A stretch of 64,000 nt of DNA, from assembly GCF_000332645.1 (NCBI RefSeq), contig NZ_AMXN01000006.1, forward strand, positions 62,001 to 126,000, read 5' to 3'. This DNA comes from Bacillus inaquosorum KCTC 13429. GTDB taxonomy: Bacteria; Bacillota; Bacilli; Bacillales; Bacillaceae. The translations under genes were made by a program, and so were the position numbers. The notes beneath the pieces are model-generated. The model saw only the letters and a list, made by a program, of their open reading frames with translations. It did not search any database and had not been told where the DNA came from. Position 1 is the first letter of the stretch. Every line of letters starts with the position of its first letter. Below, in pieces: positions 1 through 9,832 of the stretch.

Positions 1-2
1 AA

Positions 3-605
3 AAAGGCGTAAAAATCGGTGCCCATCCGGGTTTGCCGGATTTACTCGGCTTCGGTCGCCGCAATATGGCAATCTCCCCTGATGAAGCGTATGACCTTGT
101 TGTTTATCAGATTGGCGCGCTCTCTGGTTTTCTAAAAGCAGAAGGCCTTCACATGCAGCACGTCAAACCGCATGGTGCTTTGTACAATATGGCGGCAGTC
201 GATCAAAAGCTGTCGGACGCCATTGCGAAAGCTGTCTACAAGGTTGATCCCGGTCTGATTCTTTTCGGTCTTGCTGAGAGCGAGCTCGTAAAAGCGGGGC
301 AACGGATCGGACTGCAAACAGCGAGTGAAGTGTTCGCCGACAGAACGTATCAAGCGGACGGCACGCTCACGCCGCGCTCCCAGCCGGACGCACTTATTGA
401 AAGCGATGATGCCGCTGTCAGCCAGGTGATCAAAATGGTGAAAGAAGGGGCGGTCAAGTCTCAGCAAGGACATGATGTATCCTTAAAAGCAGATACGGTT
501 TGCATTCACGGAGACGGGGCCCACGCGCTGACATTTGCGCAAAAAATCAGAAAAGAGCTAAAAGCGGCAGGAATTGATGTAACCGCTATTTCAGCACAGA
601 AGTAA
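3..605 (+). CDS. pxpA: 5-oxoprolinase subunit A, LamB/YcsF family (5' end missing)
   Basis: The gene (also called ycsF) enters from the left edge already in frame, so the N-terminus lies outside the window. The first visible residues, [13 protein letters not shown], belong to the conserved core of the LamB/YcsF family. The motif [10 protein letters not shown] follows around nt 160-190. In the family, PxpA works with PxpB and PxpC in ATP-dependent opening of 5-oxoproline to glutamate; kipI and kipA, the other two subunits, lie 2 kb downstream in the same operon. It ends 21 bp before ycsG, which has the Shine-Dalgarno AAAGGAGGAG. Family assignment is firm; the enzymatic role is taken from the PxpABC family. 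Confidence 0.93.
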   Translation, partial: KGVKIGAHPGLPDLLGFGRRNMAISPDEAYDLVVYQIGALSGFLKAEGLHMQHVKPHGALYNMAAVDQKLSDAIAKAVYKVDPGLILFGLAESELVKAGQRIGLQTASEVFADRTYQADGTLTPRSQPDALIESDDAAVSQVIKMVKEGAVKSQQGHDVSLKADTVCIHGDGAHALTFAQKIRKELKAAGIDVTAISAQK

Positions 606-626
606 AACATAAAGGAGGAGCAATAG

Positions 627-1841
627 ATGGAGCAGCAGAAAAAAGCAGCGGGGAAAAAAGCAGGCAGCTGGTCGTTGCTGATGGGTGCCGCCTTTTTAAT
701 GGCGACATCAGCGATCGGCCCTGGTTTCCTGACACAGACCGCTACATTCACAAACACACTCGCGGCAAGCTTTGGTTTTGTTATTTTAATTTCTATTATT
801 TTAGATATTTTTGCCCAAACCAATGTATGGCGCATCATCGCGGTTTCTGGAAAACGCGGTCAGGAAATTGCGAATATGGTGCTTCCCGGACTGGGGTATT
901 TCATCGCCATTCTCGTCGTGCTTGGCGGACTGGCTTTTAATATCGGGAATATCGGAGGTGCCGGACTGGGGCTTCAGGTGTTGTTCGGCATTACACCAGA
1001 AACAGGCGCCTTAATCAGCGCCGTGATTGCCATTTTGATTTTTGTTATCAAGGAAGCAGGAAAAGCGATGGACCGCTTTACGCAAATTGCGGGCTTTGTC
1101 ATGATTATTTTAACGGTCTACGTTGCGGCGACAACAGCTCCGCCGGTTGGACAGGCTGTTACACATACATTCGTCCCGGAACATATCAGCATATTTGCTA
1201 TTGTCACACTGGTGGGCGGAACCGTCGGCGGATATATCACATTTGCCGGGGGACACCGTTTGCTCGATGCAGGAATTAAAGGGAAGGAATCAATCCCGCA
1301 GGTGACAAAAAGCTCGGTTGTCGGCATTTTAATTACATCTGTTATGCGTATCGCTCTTTTCCTTGCGGTGCTTGGCGTTGTGTCAAAAGGCCTGCACATC
1401 GATGAAAGCAACCCTGCGGCCTCTGTCTTCAAGCTGGCTGCTGGAAATGTCGGTTATAAAATTTTCGGATTGATCATGTGGTCTGCGGCGATTACATCTG
1501 TTATCGGGGCAGCCTATACATCTGTTTCGTTTTTCAAAACCTTTTCTCCAAAAATCGAAAAGAATTCGCGCGGCATTATTATCGGATTTATCGTGATTTC
1601 TACGTTAGCTTTTGTCACAATCGGACAGCCTGCGAAAATCCTCGTGCTTGTCGGATCTCTGAACGGCTTGATTTTGCCGATTGCACTCGGAACGCTGCTT
1701 ATTGCCGCATATAAGAAAAACATTATCGGTGATTATAAGCATCCGCTTTGGCTGACTGTTTCAGGTGCACTTGTTGTTATCGTAATGGCTGTTATGGGAG
1801 TCTACACGTTATTTACACAACTTCCTCAATTGTGGAGCTGA
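627..1841 (+). CDS. ycsG: NRAMP-like integral membrane transporter YcsG
   Basis: A 404-residue protein with about 11 hydrophobic segments and an NRAMP-type fold signature. The first-helix motif is GPGFLTQ rather than the metal-binding DPGN seen in MntH later in this window. The sixth-helix MPH motif is replaced by GGHR, so manganese transport is unlikely. Its place between the oxoprolinase subunit genes suggests uptake of 5-oxoproline or a related compound; that is inference. The start is ATG at 627 with an AAAGGAGGAG site. Its stop overlaps the proposed ycsI start (ATGA), which indicates translational coupling. Confidence 0.88.
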   Translation: MEQQKKAAGKKAGSWSLLMGAAFLMATSAIGPGFLTQTATFTNTLAASFGFVILISIILDIFAQTNVWRIIAVSGKRGQEIANMVLPGLGYFIAILVVLGGLAFNIGNIGGAGLGLQVLFGITPETGALISAVIAILIFVIKEAGKAMDRFTQIAGFVMIILTVYVAATTAPPVGQAVTHTFVPEHISIFAIVTLVGGTVGGYITFAGGHRLLDAGIKGKESIPQVTKSSVVGILITSVMRIALFLAVLGVVSKGLHIDESNPAASVFKLAAGNVGYKIFGLIMWSAAITSVIGAAYTSVSFFKTFSPKIEKNSRGIIIGFIVISTLAFVTIGQPAKILVLVGSLNGLILPIALGTLLIAAYKKNIIGDYKHPLWLTVSGALVVIVMAVMGVYTLFTQLPQLWS

Positions 1842-2638
1842 TGAAGGTGGATCAATTAAACAAAATGGCGCCGAAGGATGTGCGCGCCCTGATACGAGAG
1901 GGAAAAATAAACGGGCCGACCGCAGGCATGTCCGGCGGCTATGCCCAAGCGAACCTTGTGATTTTGAAGAAAGACCTTGCGTTTGATTTTCTGCTGTTTT
2001 GCCAGCGAAATCAAAAGCCCTGTCCTGTGCTGGATGTGACAGAAGCAGGTTCGCCTGTGCCGTCACTGGTTGCGCCGGATGCTGATATCAGAACGGACTT
2101 TCCGAAATACCGTATTTACAGGCACGGTGTCTTGACGGAAGAAGTATCTGATATCACGCCGTACTGGGAGGAAGACTTTGTCGGCTTTCTGATCGGATGC
2201 AGTTTCTCCTTTGAACAGGCGCTGATCAACAATGGAATAGCTGTCCGGCATATTGATGAGGGGACAAACGTCCCGATGTATAAAACGAATATCGATTGTG
2301 TTCCGGCGGGGGCGTTTCAAGGACAAATGGTTGTAAGTATGAGACCTGTTCCAGAACGGCAGGCTGTACGCGCCGCTCAGGTGACCTCACGTTTTCCGGC
2401 TGTGCACGGAGGGCCGATCCATATCGGCAATCCGGGAGCAATCGGGATTCGCGATTTGGACAAACCGGATTTTGGAGATGCCGTTTCCATTCATGAAGGC
2501 GAGGTTCCTGTTTTTTGGGCATGCGGAGTGACCCCGCAAGCCGTGGCTATGAATGTAAAACCTGAAATGGTCATCACACATGCGCCGGGGCATATGCTCA
2601 TCACAGATATTCGAGACGAGTCACTTGCGGTGCTGTAA
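1841..2638 (+). CDS. ycsI: YcsI/DUF1445 family putative hydro-lyase
   Basis: A 265-residue member of the YcsI family (DUF1445, related to D-glutamate cyclase). Visible family features are the N-terminal stretch GPTAGMSGGYAQ, a central GFLIGCSFSFE, and a C-terminal region with HGGPIHIG and FWACGVTPQ. The reading frame is open further upstream, but I start at the ATG overlapping the ycsG stop. A GTG at 1847 is an alternative, with GGAG at 1834 at a better distance. It sits inside the 5-oxoproline operon, so a role in glutamate or oxoproline metabolism is plausible; the exact substrate is not known. Confidence 0.87.
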   Translation: MKVDQLNKMAPKDVRALIREGKINGPTAGMSGGYAQANLVILKKDLAFDFLLFCQRNQKPCPVLDVTEAGSPVPSLVAPDADIRTDFPKYRIYRHGVLTEEVSDITPYWEEDFVGFLIGCSFSFEQALINNGIAVRHIDEGTNVPMYKTNIDCVPAGAFQGQMVVSMRPVPERQAVRAAQVTSRFPAVHGGPIHIGNPGAIGIRDLDKPDFGDAVSIHEGEVPVFWACGVTPQAVAMNVKPEMVITHAPGHMLITDIRDESLAVL

Positions 2639-2682
2639 CCTCTCGTCCTCCTGATGAACGAGAAATAAAAGAGGTGAGAAAG

Positions 2683-3405
2683 ATGACTGTACGATGCCAA
2701 ATCGAACAGCTCGGTGATTCTGCAATGATGATCCGATTCGGAGAAGAAATAAACGAGCAGGTCAACGGCCTTGTCCATGCCGCGGCCGCTTATATAGAAG
2801 AACAGCCATTTCCGGGATTCATTGAATGCATCCCGGCTTTTACAAGTCTGACGGTATTTTATGATATGTATGAAGTGTACAAGCATTTGCCTCAAGGGAT
2901 AAGCTCACCTTTTGAGAAGGTCAAGCGCGATGTCGAAGAGCGGCTGAAGGAAATAGCCGCAGACTATGAAAACAGCCGCCGTATTGTAGAAATTCCTGTC
3001 TGTTATGGCGGTGAATTCGGACCGGATTTAGAAGAGGTGGCGAAGATCAATCAGCTGTCACCGGAGAAAGTCATTGACATTCATACAAGCGGCGAATATG
3101 TTGTGTATATGCTTGGCTTTGCTCCAGGTTTTCCTTTCTTAGGTGGGATGTCCAAACGCATTGCCGCTCCAAGAAAATCATCACCAAGACCGTCGATTCC
3201 CGCAGGTTCAGTCGGAATTGCGGGATTGCAGACAGGCGTTTATCCGATTTCGACGCCGGGCGGCTGGCAGCTGATCGGCAAAACGCCGCTGGCTCTTTTC
3301 CGGCCGCAGGAAAACCCGCCGACATTACTGCGGGCGGGAGACACTGTGAAATTCGTGCGCATCTCAGAAGAAGACTATCACGCCTATAAGGAGGAGTCCA
3401 ATTGA
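2683..3405 (+). CDS. kipI: KipI: PxpB subunit and inhibitor of sporulation kinase KinA
   Basis: A 240-residue protein nearly identical to B. subtilis KipI as I recall it. The C-terminal cyclophilin-like domain carries [28 protein letters not shown] and [11 protein letters not shown], typical of the allophanate hydrolase subunit 1/PxpB family. Established work describes two roles: oxoprolinase subunit with KipA, and binding to KinA that blocks its autophosphorylation. I take ATG 2683, preceded by GAGGTGAG, over the upstream in-frame GTG at 2674, because this gives the known MTVR start. It overlaps kipA by 4 bp, consistent with stoichiometric production of the complex. Confidence 0.96.
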   Translation: MTVRCQIEQLGDSAMMIRFGEEINEQVNGLVHAAAAYIEEQPFPGFIECIPAFTSLTVFYDMYEVYKHLPQGISSPFEKVKRDVEERLKEIAADYENSRRIVEIPVCYGGEFGPDLEEVAKINQLSPEKVIDIHTSGEYVVYMLGFAPGFPFLGGMSKRIAAPRKSSPRPSIPAGSVGIAGLQTGVYPISTPGGWQLIGKTPLALFRPQENPPTLLRAGDTVKFVRISEEDYHAYKEESN

Positions 3406-4415
3406 GCATGAAAGTGTTAAAGCCTGGACTGCTCACAACGGTTCAGGATATAGGCAGAACGGGTTATCAAAAATACGGCGTTCTGGCAAGCGGCGCCATG
3501 GACACGGTTTCGCTGCGCATTGCAAATCTGCTGATTGGCAACAGCGAAAATGAAGCCGGTCTTGAAATTACGCTGATGGGGCCCGGACCGTCATTTTATT
3601 TTTCAAAAACGACGCTGATTGCAGTGACAGGGGCGGACTTCACCCTGCGTATTAACGACGAGGAAGCGCCTTTATGGAAGCCTGTGCTCGTCAAGGAAAA
3701 CAGCACAGTCAGTTTTGGCCCCTGCAAACTTGGCAGCCGTGCTTATTTAGCGGCAGCCGGCGGCTTCGATGTGCCTGCCGTCATGGAAAGCAAAAGCACG
3801 TACGTCAGAGCAGGGATCGGCGGACATCATGGCAGAGCGCTTCAAAAGGAAGATGAACTGTCCATTAGAGAGATGTCACCCCTTTCGCAAACCATCCTTT
3901 CCCGATTAAGCCCTCAGCTTGGAAAGCAAGGATTTGCAGTACCGAAATGGTCCGTCAGCCGCGGCAGGTTTCTGCCATTGAAAAAGAATCCCGTCATTCG
4001 GGTGCTGGAAGGAAAACAATTCGGCTTTTTCACAGAAGAATCAAAAACACGTTTTTATGAAGAAACGTTTCGTGTCACGCCGCAATCCGACCGTATGGGC
4101 TACAGGCTCAAAGGAGAACCGCTCGAACTGAAGGCGCCGCTTGAGATGGTGTCGGAAGCGGTTTCCTTTGGAACGGTTCAGGTGCCGCCTGATGGCAACC
4201 CGATTATTCTGCTTGCAGACCGGCAAACGACCGGCGGCTATCCGAGGATCGCGCACATTATATCCGCTGACCTTCCGATTGTCTCGCAAATCATGCCGGG
4301 CGAGCAAGTCCAGTTTGAGCCTGTATCCCTTCAGGAAGCGGAAGCACTTGCGATTGAACGGGAACAGCATATAAAAGAACTGAAAACGAGAATGAAGATG
4401 GAATGGCTGACATAA
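3402..4415 (+). CDS. kipA: KipA: PxpC subunit, antagonist of KipI
   Basis: A 337-residue member of the allophanate hydrolase subunit 2/PxpC family. The N-terminal [10 protein letters not shown] and [14 protein letters not shown] motifs and the later DRMGYRL and [15 protein letters not shown] motifs are characteristic. The start is TTG at 3402, inside the kipI stop region, with AAGGAGGAG just upstream; an in-frame ATG at 3408 is also possible. KipA counteracts KipI inhibition of KinA and completes the oxoprolinase. KipR follows after 12 bp, so regulator and regulated genes share an operon. Confidence 0.95.
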   Translation: MSMKVLKPGLLTTVQDIGRTGYQKYGVLASGAMDTVSLRIANLLIGNSENEAGLEITLMGPGPSFYFSKTTLIAVTGADFTLRINDEEAPLWKPVLVKENSTVSFGPCKLGSRAYLAAAGGFDVPAVMESKSTYVRAGIGGHHGRALQKEDELSIREMSPLSQTILSRLSPQLGKQGFAVPKWSVSRGRFLPLKKNPVIRVLEGKQFGFFTEESKTRFYEETFRVTPQSDRMGYRLKGEPLELKAPLEMVSEAVSFGTVQVPPDGNPIILLADRQTTGGYPRIAHIISADLPIVSQIMPGEQVQFEPVSLQEAEALAIEREQHIKELKTRMKMEWLT

Positions 4416-4427
4416 CAAAGGGGATGA

Positions 4428-5183
4428 ATGATGCAGAATAAAAACAAAACCGTAGTCAAATCTATGGCTCTGCTTAATTTGTTTTTGCATGAACCAAGCC
4501 TTACCTTAAGTGAACTGGTGTCGCTGTCAGGAATGCCGAAAACCTCTGTTCACCGTATGGTCAGCTCTTTAGAGGAAATGGGATTCCTCAATCGGGATTC
4601 GTCAGGCGCTTATTCGCTGGGACTGGTGTTTTTGGAATTCGGCCAGCTCGTCGCTGACAGGCTAGATATCAGAAAAATAGCGAAACCGGTGATGGAAGAG
4701 CTGTGCAGTGAAGTGGATGAGGCCGTGCAATTGATCATGAGAGACGGCAATGAAGCGATATACGTTGAGAAAATAGAAGGGACGCAGACTGTGCGGCTGT
4801 ACACGGCGATCGGCAGGCGTTCTCCTCTGTATGCGGGAGCGTGCGCCAGAAGCATTTTGTCCTTTCTTCCCCGTGAAGAAATCGAAACATACATCAAACA
4901 AACGGAACTCATTTCAATTGGGTCCGGGACGATTACTGATCCCGAAAAACTGCTGCAGGAGATTGATGCCTCTATGAAAAATGGCTATACCGTCAGCTAT
5001 TCAGAGCTCGAAAACTATACAGCGGCTATCGGTGCCCCGATTTTTAACCATAAGCGGCAAGTCGCAGCCGGCATCAGCATTGCAGGCTTTGAAGCAAGGT
5101 TTACCGAAGACAGGCTGCCTTATTTAACGGAAAAGGTGAAGGACGCCGCTTTGCAGATTTCCAGAAAAATAGGGTATTCATAA
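4428..5183 (+). CDS. kipR: KipR, IclR-family repressor of the kip operon
   Basis: A 251-residue IclR-type regulator. An N-terminal winged helix-turn-helix (about residues 10-70, with LSELVSLSGMPKTSVHRMV) is followed by the IclR effector domain (YPLYAGACARSILSFLP-like segment and the C-terminal GAPIFNHKRQVAAGISIAG). Two adjacent ATG codons (4428 and 4431) follow the site AAAGGGG; either could be used. In B. subtilis KipR represses the operon that ends with it, which fits its position immediately after kipA. Confidence 0.94.
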   Translation: MMQNKNKTVVKSMALLNLFLHEPSLTLSELVSLSGMPKTSVHRMVSSLEEMGFLNRDSSGAYSLGLVFLEFGQLVADRLDIRKIAKPVMEELCSEVDEAVQLIMRDGNEAIYVEKIEGTQTVRLYTAIGRRSPLYAGACARSILSFLPREEIETYIKQTELISIGSGTITDPEKLLQEIDASMKNGYTVSYSELENYTAAIGAPIFNHKRQVAAGISIAGFEARFTEDRLPYLTEKVKDAALQISRKIGYS

Positions 5184-5246
5184 GTAGCCGATCTTTTCTC
5201 TACTGCGTACATTAACGTATCGACGTTCAGGAGTGGAGGAAAGAAC

Positions 5247-5888
5247 ATGGTGCTTCAATATACAGCTCTGGGGGATTCTTTGACGACGGGGAAAGGCTCC
5301 GGGCTGTTTTCTCCCGGCTTCGTCCAGCGTTTCGGAGACATGATGGAAGCCGACTTGCAAACAAAAACGGCAATATCCATCTTTGCCAAATCAGGTTTAA
5401 ATACAGAAGAAATTCTGGGGCTTCTGTCATATCCCTTTGTGCAAAAGTGCATTAAGGGCGCAGACATGATAACAATCACAGGGTGCGGAAATGATCTGAT
5501 CGATTCAGTCTTAGCCTACCAAACGTCTAAGGATGAAACGATTTTCAGCCATGCATCTGCCCATTGCCATGAGAATTTTGAAAAGATGATTGCCAAAATC
5601 GCCGAAATCAAAGGAGAAAATCCGTCCCCGTACGCGATCCGTGTATTCAACTTATATAATCCGTTTCCCGGAATTGAAATTGCTGGCAAATGGATCACAT
5701 CTTTTAATTCACATTTAGAAACACTTGCATCAGCACCCCATGTCAAAATCGCGGATGCCTACAGCATCTTCAAAGGAAAAGAGCAGGAATATCTGTCCTT
5801 TGACGGTGTCCATCCGAACAGCAAAGGCTATCAAGCGATGGCTGAAGCCGTTCGCAAGTTAGGCTATAAAGAATTGTCAGTTTCATAA
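5247..5888 (+). CDS. lipC: Spore germination lipase LipC (GDSL family)
   Basis: A 213-residue SGNH/GDSL hydrolase. Block I is [13 protein letters not shown] near the N-terminus (catalytic Ser), block III is GCGNDL (Asn), and block V is [11 protein letters not shown] near residue 190 (Asp and His), so all catalytic residues are present. There is no signal peptide, in keeping with a spore-coat-associated phospholipase/lipase (formerly YcsK) reported to act in germination. The start is ATG 5247 with GTGGAGGAAAG upstream. A strong intrinsic terminator follows directly. Confidence 0.93.
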   Translation: MVLQYTALGDSLTTGKGSGLFSPGFVQRFGDMMEADLQTKTAISIFAKSGLNTEEILGLLSYPFVQKCIKGADMITITGCGNDLIDSVLAYQTSKDETIFSHASAHCHENFEKMIAKIAEIKGENPSPYAIRVFNLYNPFPGIEIAGKWITSFNSHLETLASAPHVKIADAYSIFKGKEQEYLSFDGVHPNSKGYQAMAEAVRKLGYKELSVS

Positions 5889-5919
5889 AAAACGCGCCTC
5901 ATGAAGGGCGCGTTTTTTA
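5887..5919 (+). terminator. Intrinsic terminator after lipC
   Basis: The stem AACGCGCC/GGGCGCGTT with a seven-base loop is followed by a run of T. It begins immediately after the lipC stop. Confidence 0.9.
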
Positions 5920-6060
5920 TGTGTGATTGAAATATTAAAAGAAACTTAAAATTCTCTGTCTTCTGTTCTACAGACAAACAAAGTGCGCTAGAATAATGGA
6001 GGACGTAGGCAAATATAGCCATAACGTTCAATATTTCGTATATAAGGAAGGATGGTCCTT

Positions 6061-6306
6061 TTGTTTCGCATTTTTAAAATGTCTTTTGCGGTTATCATTA
6101 TTATACTGGCGCTTATTGCTTTTAACTATACGGAACATACCTCTGTTATTCAATCGGTCATGCTCGTCTTTCTTGGCGCAGTCATGTTTATGCAGGGGCT
6201 TGAAGAGCGCAAAAAAGAAAACGACGGCTCAGGCGCTTTTAATATTTATACCGCCGTTTTCGTATGGTCTGTCTCTCTCATCGGTTTTACACTTCATATT
6301 ATATAA
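6061..6306 (+). CDS. yczI: Small membrane protein YczI (DUF3953-like)
   Basis: An 81-residue protein of three hydrophobic segments (FAVIIIILALIAF, SVMLVFLGAVMFM, AVFVWSVSLIGFTL) separated by a polar loop rich in Glu and Lys. I start at TTG 6061 because AAGGAAGG ends about 8 bases upstream; the ATG at 6052 lies too close to that site. Function is unknown. It is convergent with yczJ, with only 5 bp between the two stop codons. Confidence 0.8.
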   Translation: MFRIFKMSFAVIIIILALIAFNYTEHTSVIQSVMLVFLGAVMFMQGLEERKKENDGSGAFNIYTAVFVWSVSLIGFTLHII

Positions 6307-6311
6307 ATCTA

Positions 6312-6599
6312 TTACACATCCTGAAAATGCTCGACCGTCGGGAACGGGGTATAGAACCGATGAAGCAAGGCTTTCCACTCCTGATATTCTGAAGAACCGC
6401 GAAAGCCTTCCGTATGGTCCTCAAGTGTTTCCCACTCCACAAGCAGCAAATATTTATGCGTTTCTTCCATGCATTTTGATAACGAGTGCGTGATATAGCC
6501 CTTCATGCCGGAAATGATCGGCGCCGCTTGCCGGAACGCCTCCTCAAACTCTTGTTCAAGCCCTTCTTTAATGTGAAGTATTGCTGCTTCTCTGATCAA
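6312..6599 (-). CDS. yczJ: Antibiotic biosynthesis monooxygenase (ABM) domain protein YczJ
   Basis: A 95-residue small alpha/beta protein with the ABM ferredoxin-like pattern: an N-terminal strand AAILHIKEG, a helix EQEFEEAFRQA, GMKGYITHSLSK, a central YLLLVEWETLEDH, and a C-terminal FRGSSEYQEWKALL segment. The frame is open further upstream to 6713, but a TTG at 6599 preceded by GAAGGG gives the normal domain length. The domain occurs in small heme- or quinone-acting monooxygenases and in proteins of unknown role; no substrate can be inferred here. Confidence 0.8.
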   Translation of the reverse strand: MIREAAILHIKEGLEQEFEEAFRQAAPIISGMKGYITHSLSKCMEETHKYLLLVEWETLEDHTEGFRGSSEYQEWKALLHRFYTPFPTVEHFQDV

Positions 6600-6750
6600 G
6601 TCATCCCTTCTTTCCGTCTTTTCAAATAGTCTACAGCAAACGACAGGAGATTTCTGCAAAATCGGTGAACCTTTTCCTTCATTTTCAAAAAAATCTTGCA
6701 CGCACCAATTCATTTAAGAGAAAATAACAAATGGAAGGCAGGGGAAAGTC

Positions 6751-8751
6751 ATGTTAAAAAAGTTTATTCTACTAGTATTTCTATGCGTCGGATTGATTGG
6801 TTTAATCGGATGCTCCAAGACAGATTCACCAGAGGATCGCATGGAAGCATTCGTGAAACAATGGAACGATCAGCAATTCGATGACATGTATCAAAGCCTG
6901 ACCAAAGATGTTAAAAAAGAAATCTCCAAAAAAGATTTCGTCAACAGGTATAAAACCATCTATGAGCAGGCAGGCGTAAAAAATCTGAAAGTCACTGCGG
7001 GAGAAGTGGATGAGGACGATAAAGACAACGAGACAATGAAGCACATCCCATATAAAGTCAGCATGGATACAAATGCGGGCAAGGTCAAAAATACCGCTGT
7101 GCTGAAAAAACAAAAAACAGATGATGGGGAGTCATGGAATATAGATTGGGATCCGTCGTTTATTTTCAAGCAGCTGGCTGATGACAAAACAGTGCAAATC
7201 GCCAGCATTGAACCGAAACGCGGCCAAATCTACGATAAAAACAGGAAAGGCTTAGCCATCAATACAGATGTTCCTCAAATCGGAATTGTTCCCGGAGAGC
7301 TTGGCGATAAAAAAGAAAAAGTCATAAAAGAGCTCGCGAAAAAACTTGATTTGACTGAAGATGACATCAAGAAAAATCTGGATCAAAGCTGGGTGAAAGA
7401 CGATTCGTTTGTGCCGCTCAAAAAAGTCAAGCCGGACCAGAAAAAATTAGTGTCTGAGGCGACGTCATTACAAGGCGTGACAAGAACGAATGTCAGCTCC
7501 CGCTATTATCCGTATGGCGAAAAGACAGCCCATTTAACAGGCTATGTCCGCGCTATTACTGCAGAAGAATTGAAGAAAAAGAAAGACGGAACGTACAGTG
7601 ATACGTCTAACATCGGCATCGCCGGACTTGAAAATGTGTATGAGGACAAACTAAGAGGCACAACCGGATGGAAAATCTACGTGCCGCAAACCGGAGAAGT
7701 CATCGCTGAAAAGAAAGCGAAGGACGGCGAGGATCTTCACCTCACAATTGATATCAACACGCAAACGAAGCTGTATGATGAATTGAAGGATGACAGCGGC
7801 ACGGCAGTTGCGCTGCAGCCGAAGACAGGCGAAACACTCGCTCTTGTCAGCGCGCCTTCTTACGATCCAAACGGATTTATTTTCGGCTGGAGTGATAAGG
7901 AATGGAAAAAACTAAACGAAGATAAAAACAATCCGTTTTCAGCGAAATTCAATAAAACATACGCACCGGGTTCTACGATTAAACCGATTGCAGCTGCCAT
8001 CGGAATCAAAAATGGCACCCTTAAAGCAGATGAGAAGAAAACAATCAAAGGAAAAGAGTGGCAAAAGGATTCAAGCTGGGGCGGTTATTCAGTGACACGT
8101 GTGTCTGAGAGACTTCAGCAAGTCGATCTGGAAAATGCCCTCATTACATCAGACAATATTTATTTTGCACAGAACGCGCTTGATATGGGGGCAGACAACT
8201 TTACAAAAGGGTTGAACACGTTTGGCTTCTCAGAGGGCATTCCATATGAATTCCCGACCCAGAAGTCGTCTATTGCAAATGACAAGCTCGATTCAGACAT
8301 TTTGCTTGCGGATACAGGGTACGGACAAGGGCAAATGCAAATGTCTCCGCTTCACTTGGCGGCTTCTTACACACCATTTGTTGACAACGGGGATCTTGTC
8401 AAACCGACATTGATCAAAAAAGACTCACAAACAGCTGATGTCTGGCACAAGCAAGTGGTCACGAAGGAAGGAGCGGCAGACATTACTAAAGGTCTGAAAG
8501 GCGTTGTGGAAGACGAGCGCGGATCAGCGTATCAGCCTGTCGTGAAAGGAATCACTGTTGCCGGAAAAACAGGAACAGCTGAGCTGAAAACATCAAAAGA
8601 TGATAAAGACGGCGCAGAAAATGGCTGGTTCGTCGGCTACGATTACAAAAACAAAGACCTGCTTGTCGCCATGATGATTCAAAATGTGCAGGACCGCGGC
8701 GGCAGCCACTATGTTGTGGAGAAAGCGAAGAAGCTATTTCAATCGAATTAA
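6751..8751 (+). CDS. pbpC: Penicillin-binding protein 3 (class B transpeptidase)
   Basis: A 666-residue lipoprotein-type class B PBP. The signal FILLVFLCVGLIGLIGC places the lipobox Cys at residue 21. The order is: MecA-type N-terminal domain (about 25-150), dimerisation domain (about 160-320), transpeptidase domain to the end. The catalytic motifs are STIK near residue 410, SDN in ITSDNIYFA, and KTGTAE near 610. It resembles PBP2a-like low-affinity enzymes in architecture and acts in septal or lateral peptidoglycan cross-linking outside the membrane. ATG 6751 is preceded by GGGGAAAG. It is apparently monocistronic. Confidence 0.95.
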   Translation: MLKKFILLVFLCVGLIGLIGCSKTDSPEDRMEAFVKQWNDQQFDDMYQSLTKDVKKEISKKDFVNRYKTIYEQAGVKNLKVTAGEVDEDDKDNETMKHIPYKVSMDTNAGKVKNTAVLKKQKTDDGESWNIDWDPSFIFKQLADDKTVQIASIEPKRGQIYDKNRKGLAINTDVPQIGIVPGELGDKKEKVIKELAKKLDLTEDDIKKNLDQSWVKDDSFVPLKKVKPDQKKLVSEATSLQGVTRTNVSSRYYPYGEKTAHLTGYVRAITAEELKKKKDGTYSDTSNIGIAGLENVYEDKLRGTTGWKIYVPQTGEVIAEKKAKDGEDLHLTIDINTQTKLYDELKDDSGTAVALQPKTGETLALVSAPSYDPNGFIFGWSDKEWKKLNEDKNNPFSAKFNKTYAPGSTIKPIAAAIGIKNGTLKADEKKTIKGKEWQKDSSWGGYSVTRVSERLQQVDLENALITSDNIYFAQNALDMGADNFTKGLNTFGFSEGIPYEFPTQKSSIANDKLDSDILLADTGYGQGQMQMSPLHLAASYTPFVDNGDLVKPTLIKKDSQTADVWHKQVVTKEGAADITKGLKGVVEDERGSAYQPVVKGITVAGKTGTAELKTSKDDKDGAENGWFVGYDYKNKDLLVAMMIQNVQDRGGSHYVVEKAKKLFQSN

Positions 8752-8851
8752 AATGCCTTTTTGACGGGAGCGAAAGGAAAAAGGGGATCTGAGGCCGAAT
8801 GAACTAGTAAGGGGCAAGACCCGGTTTATACAAGGAAAAGAGGGATTTTGC

Positions 8852-9754
8852 ATGCAGCGTATTCAATTGGCGGAGGATCTTCAATTTTCAAGAGTCATAC
8901 ACGGGCTTTGGCGGCTGAATGAATGGAACTATTCAGATGCTGAACTGCTCAGCCTCATTGAATGGTGTATCGATCACGGCATCACGACCTTTGATCATGC
9001 GGATATTTACGGAGGCTATACGTGCGAAAAGCTGTTTGGAAACGCCCTTGCCCTTTCGCCCGGATTAAGAGAAAACATAGAGCTGGTCACAAAATGCGGC
9101 ATCGTTCTTGAATCACCTGAACGTCCCGCTCACAAGTCGCATCATTATAATACAAGCAAATCACATATCTTGGCATCCGTTGAGCAATCCCTTCTAAACC
9201 TTAGAACGGATTATATTGACGTACTGCTGATTCACAGACCGGACCCGCTCATGGATCCGGAGGGAGTAGCAGAGGCGTTTCAGGCGCTGAAAGGCTCCGG
9301 CAAGGTCAGGTACTTCGGCGTTTCGAATTTTAAAGATCACCAGTATCGCATGCTGGAATCGTATTTGCCTGAGAAGCTCGTGACCAACCAGATTGAGCTT
9401 TCCGCATATGAATTAGAAAATGTTCTGGACGGCACTCTGAACCTGTGCCAGGAAAAACGGATTTCACCGATGGCTTGGTCACCGCTGGCAGGCGGCAAAG
9501 TTTTCACTGGTAACACGGAAAAAGACCGGCGTGTCCGCACGGCGCTTGAATCCGTTCAGGCGGAAATCGGCGCCGCTTCATTGGACGAGGTGATGTATGC
9601 ATGGCTGTTCACGCATCCGGCCGGCATCATGCCGATTGTCGGAAGCGGAAAACGCAAGCGGATATCCGCCGCAGTAAATGCGTTGGCCTACAAGCTTGAC
9701 CATGATCAGTGGTTCCGTATTTTCACAGCCGCACAAGGTCACGATATTCCATAA
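8852..9754 (+). CDS. ycsN: Aldo/keto reductase YcsN
   Basis: A 300-residue (beta/alpha)8 NADPH-dependent reductase. The catalytic tetrad is visible as Asp in FDHADIYGG, Tyr in the same motif, Lys in LVTKCGI and His in LLIHRPDP. The cofactor-binding end has MPIVGSGKRKRI. The length is typical of the AKR11/12-type oxidoreductases. The substrate is unknown. ATG 8852 follows GGAAAAGAGGG; a terminator hairpin follows the stop. Confidence 0.9.
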   Translation: MQRIQLAEDLQFSRVIHGLWRLNEWNYSDAELLSLIEWCIDHGITTFDHADIYGGYTCEKLFGNALALSPGLRENIELVTKCGIVLESPERPAHKSHHYNTSKSHILASVEQSLLNLRTDYIDVLLIHRPDPLMDPEGVAEAFQALKGSGKVRYFGVSNFKDHQYRMLESYLPEKLVTNQIELSAYELENVLDGTLNLCQEKRISPMAWSPLAGGKVFTGNTEKDRRVRTALESVQAEIGAASLDEVMYAWLFTHPAGIMPIVGSGKRKRISAAVNALAYKLDHDQWFRIFTAAQGHDIP

Positions 9755-9755
9755 C

Positions 9756-9787
9756 AAAAAGCATCAGCTTAGCAGCTGGTGCTTTTT
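9756..9787 (+). terminator. Intrinsic terminator after ycsN
   Basis: The stem GCATCAGCT/AGCTGGTGC with a TAGC loop is flanked by five A and five T. Confidence 0.85.
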
Positions 9788-9792
9788 CAATA

Positions 9793-9814
9793 TTGTCACA
9801 CCGTTTAGTGCCAA
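9793..9814 (+). promoter_or_regulatory. Candidate MtlR operator upstream of mtlR
   Basis: TTGTCACA and AGTGCCAA form an imperfect inverted repeat with a 6-base spacer, 18 bp upstream of the -35 box. It resembles the published MtlR site (TTGNCACA-N4-TGTGNCAA), with one extra spacing step and one half-site deviation. This suggests mtlR activates its own promoter. Confidence 0.6.
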
Positions 9815-9832
9815 ATTCCCATTTATAAGTGA

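Noticed and set aside
5996..6493. Open frame of 165 codons over yczI and yczJ
   Set aside because: It overlaps two better-supported genes, yields an unfamiliar protein and has no sensible Shine-Dalgarno site.
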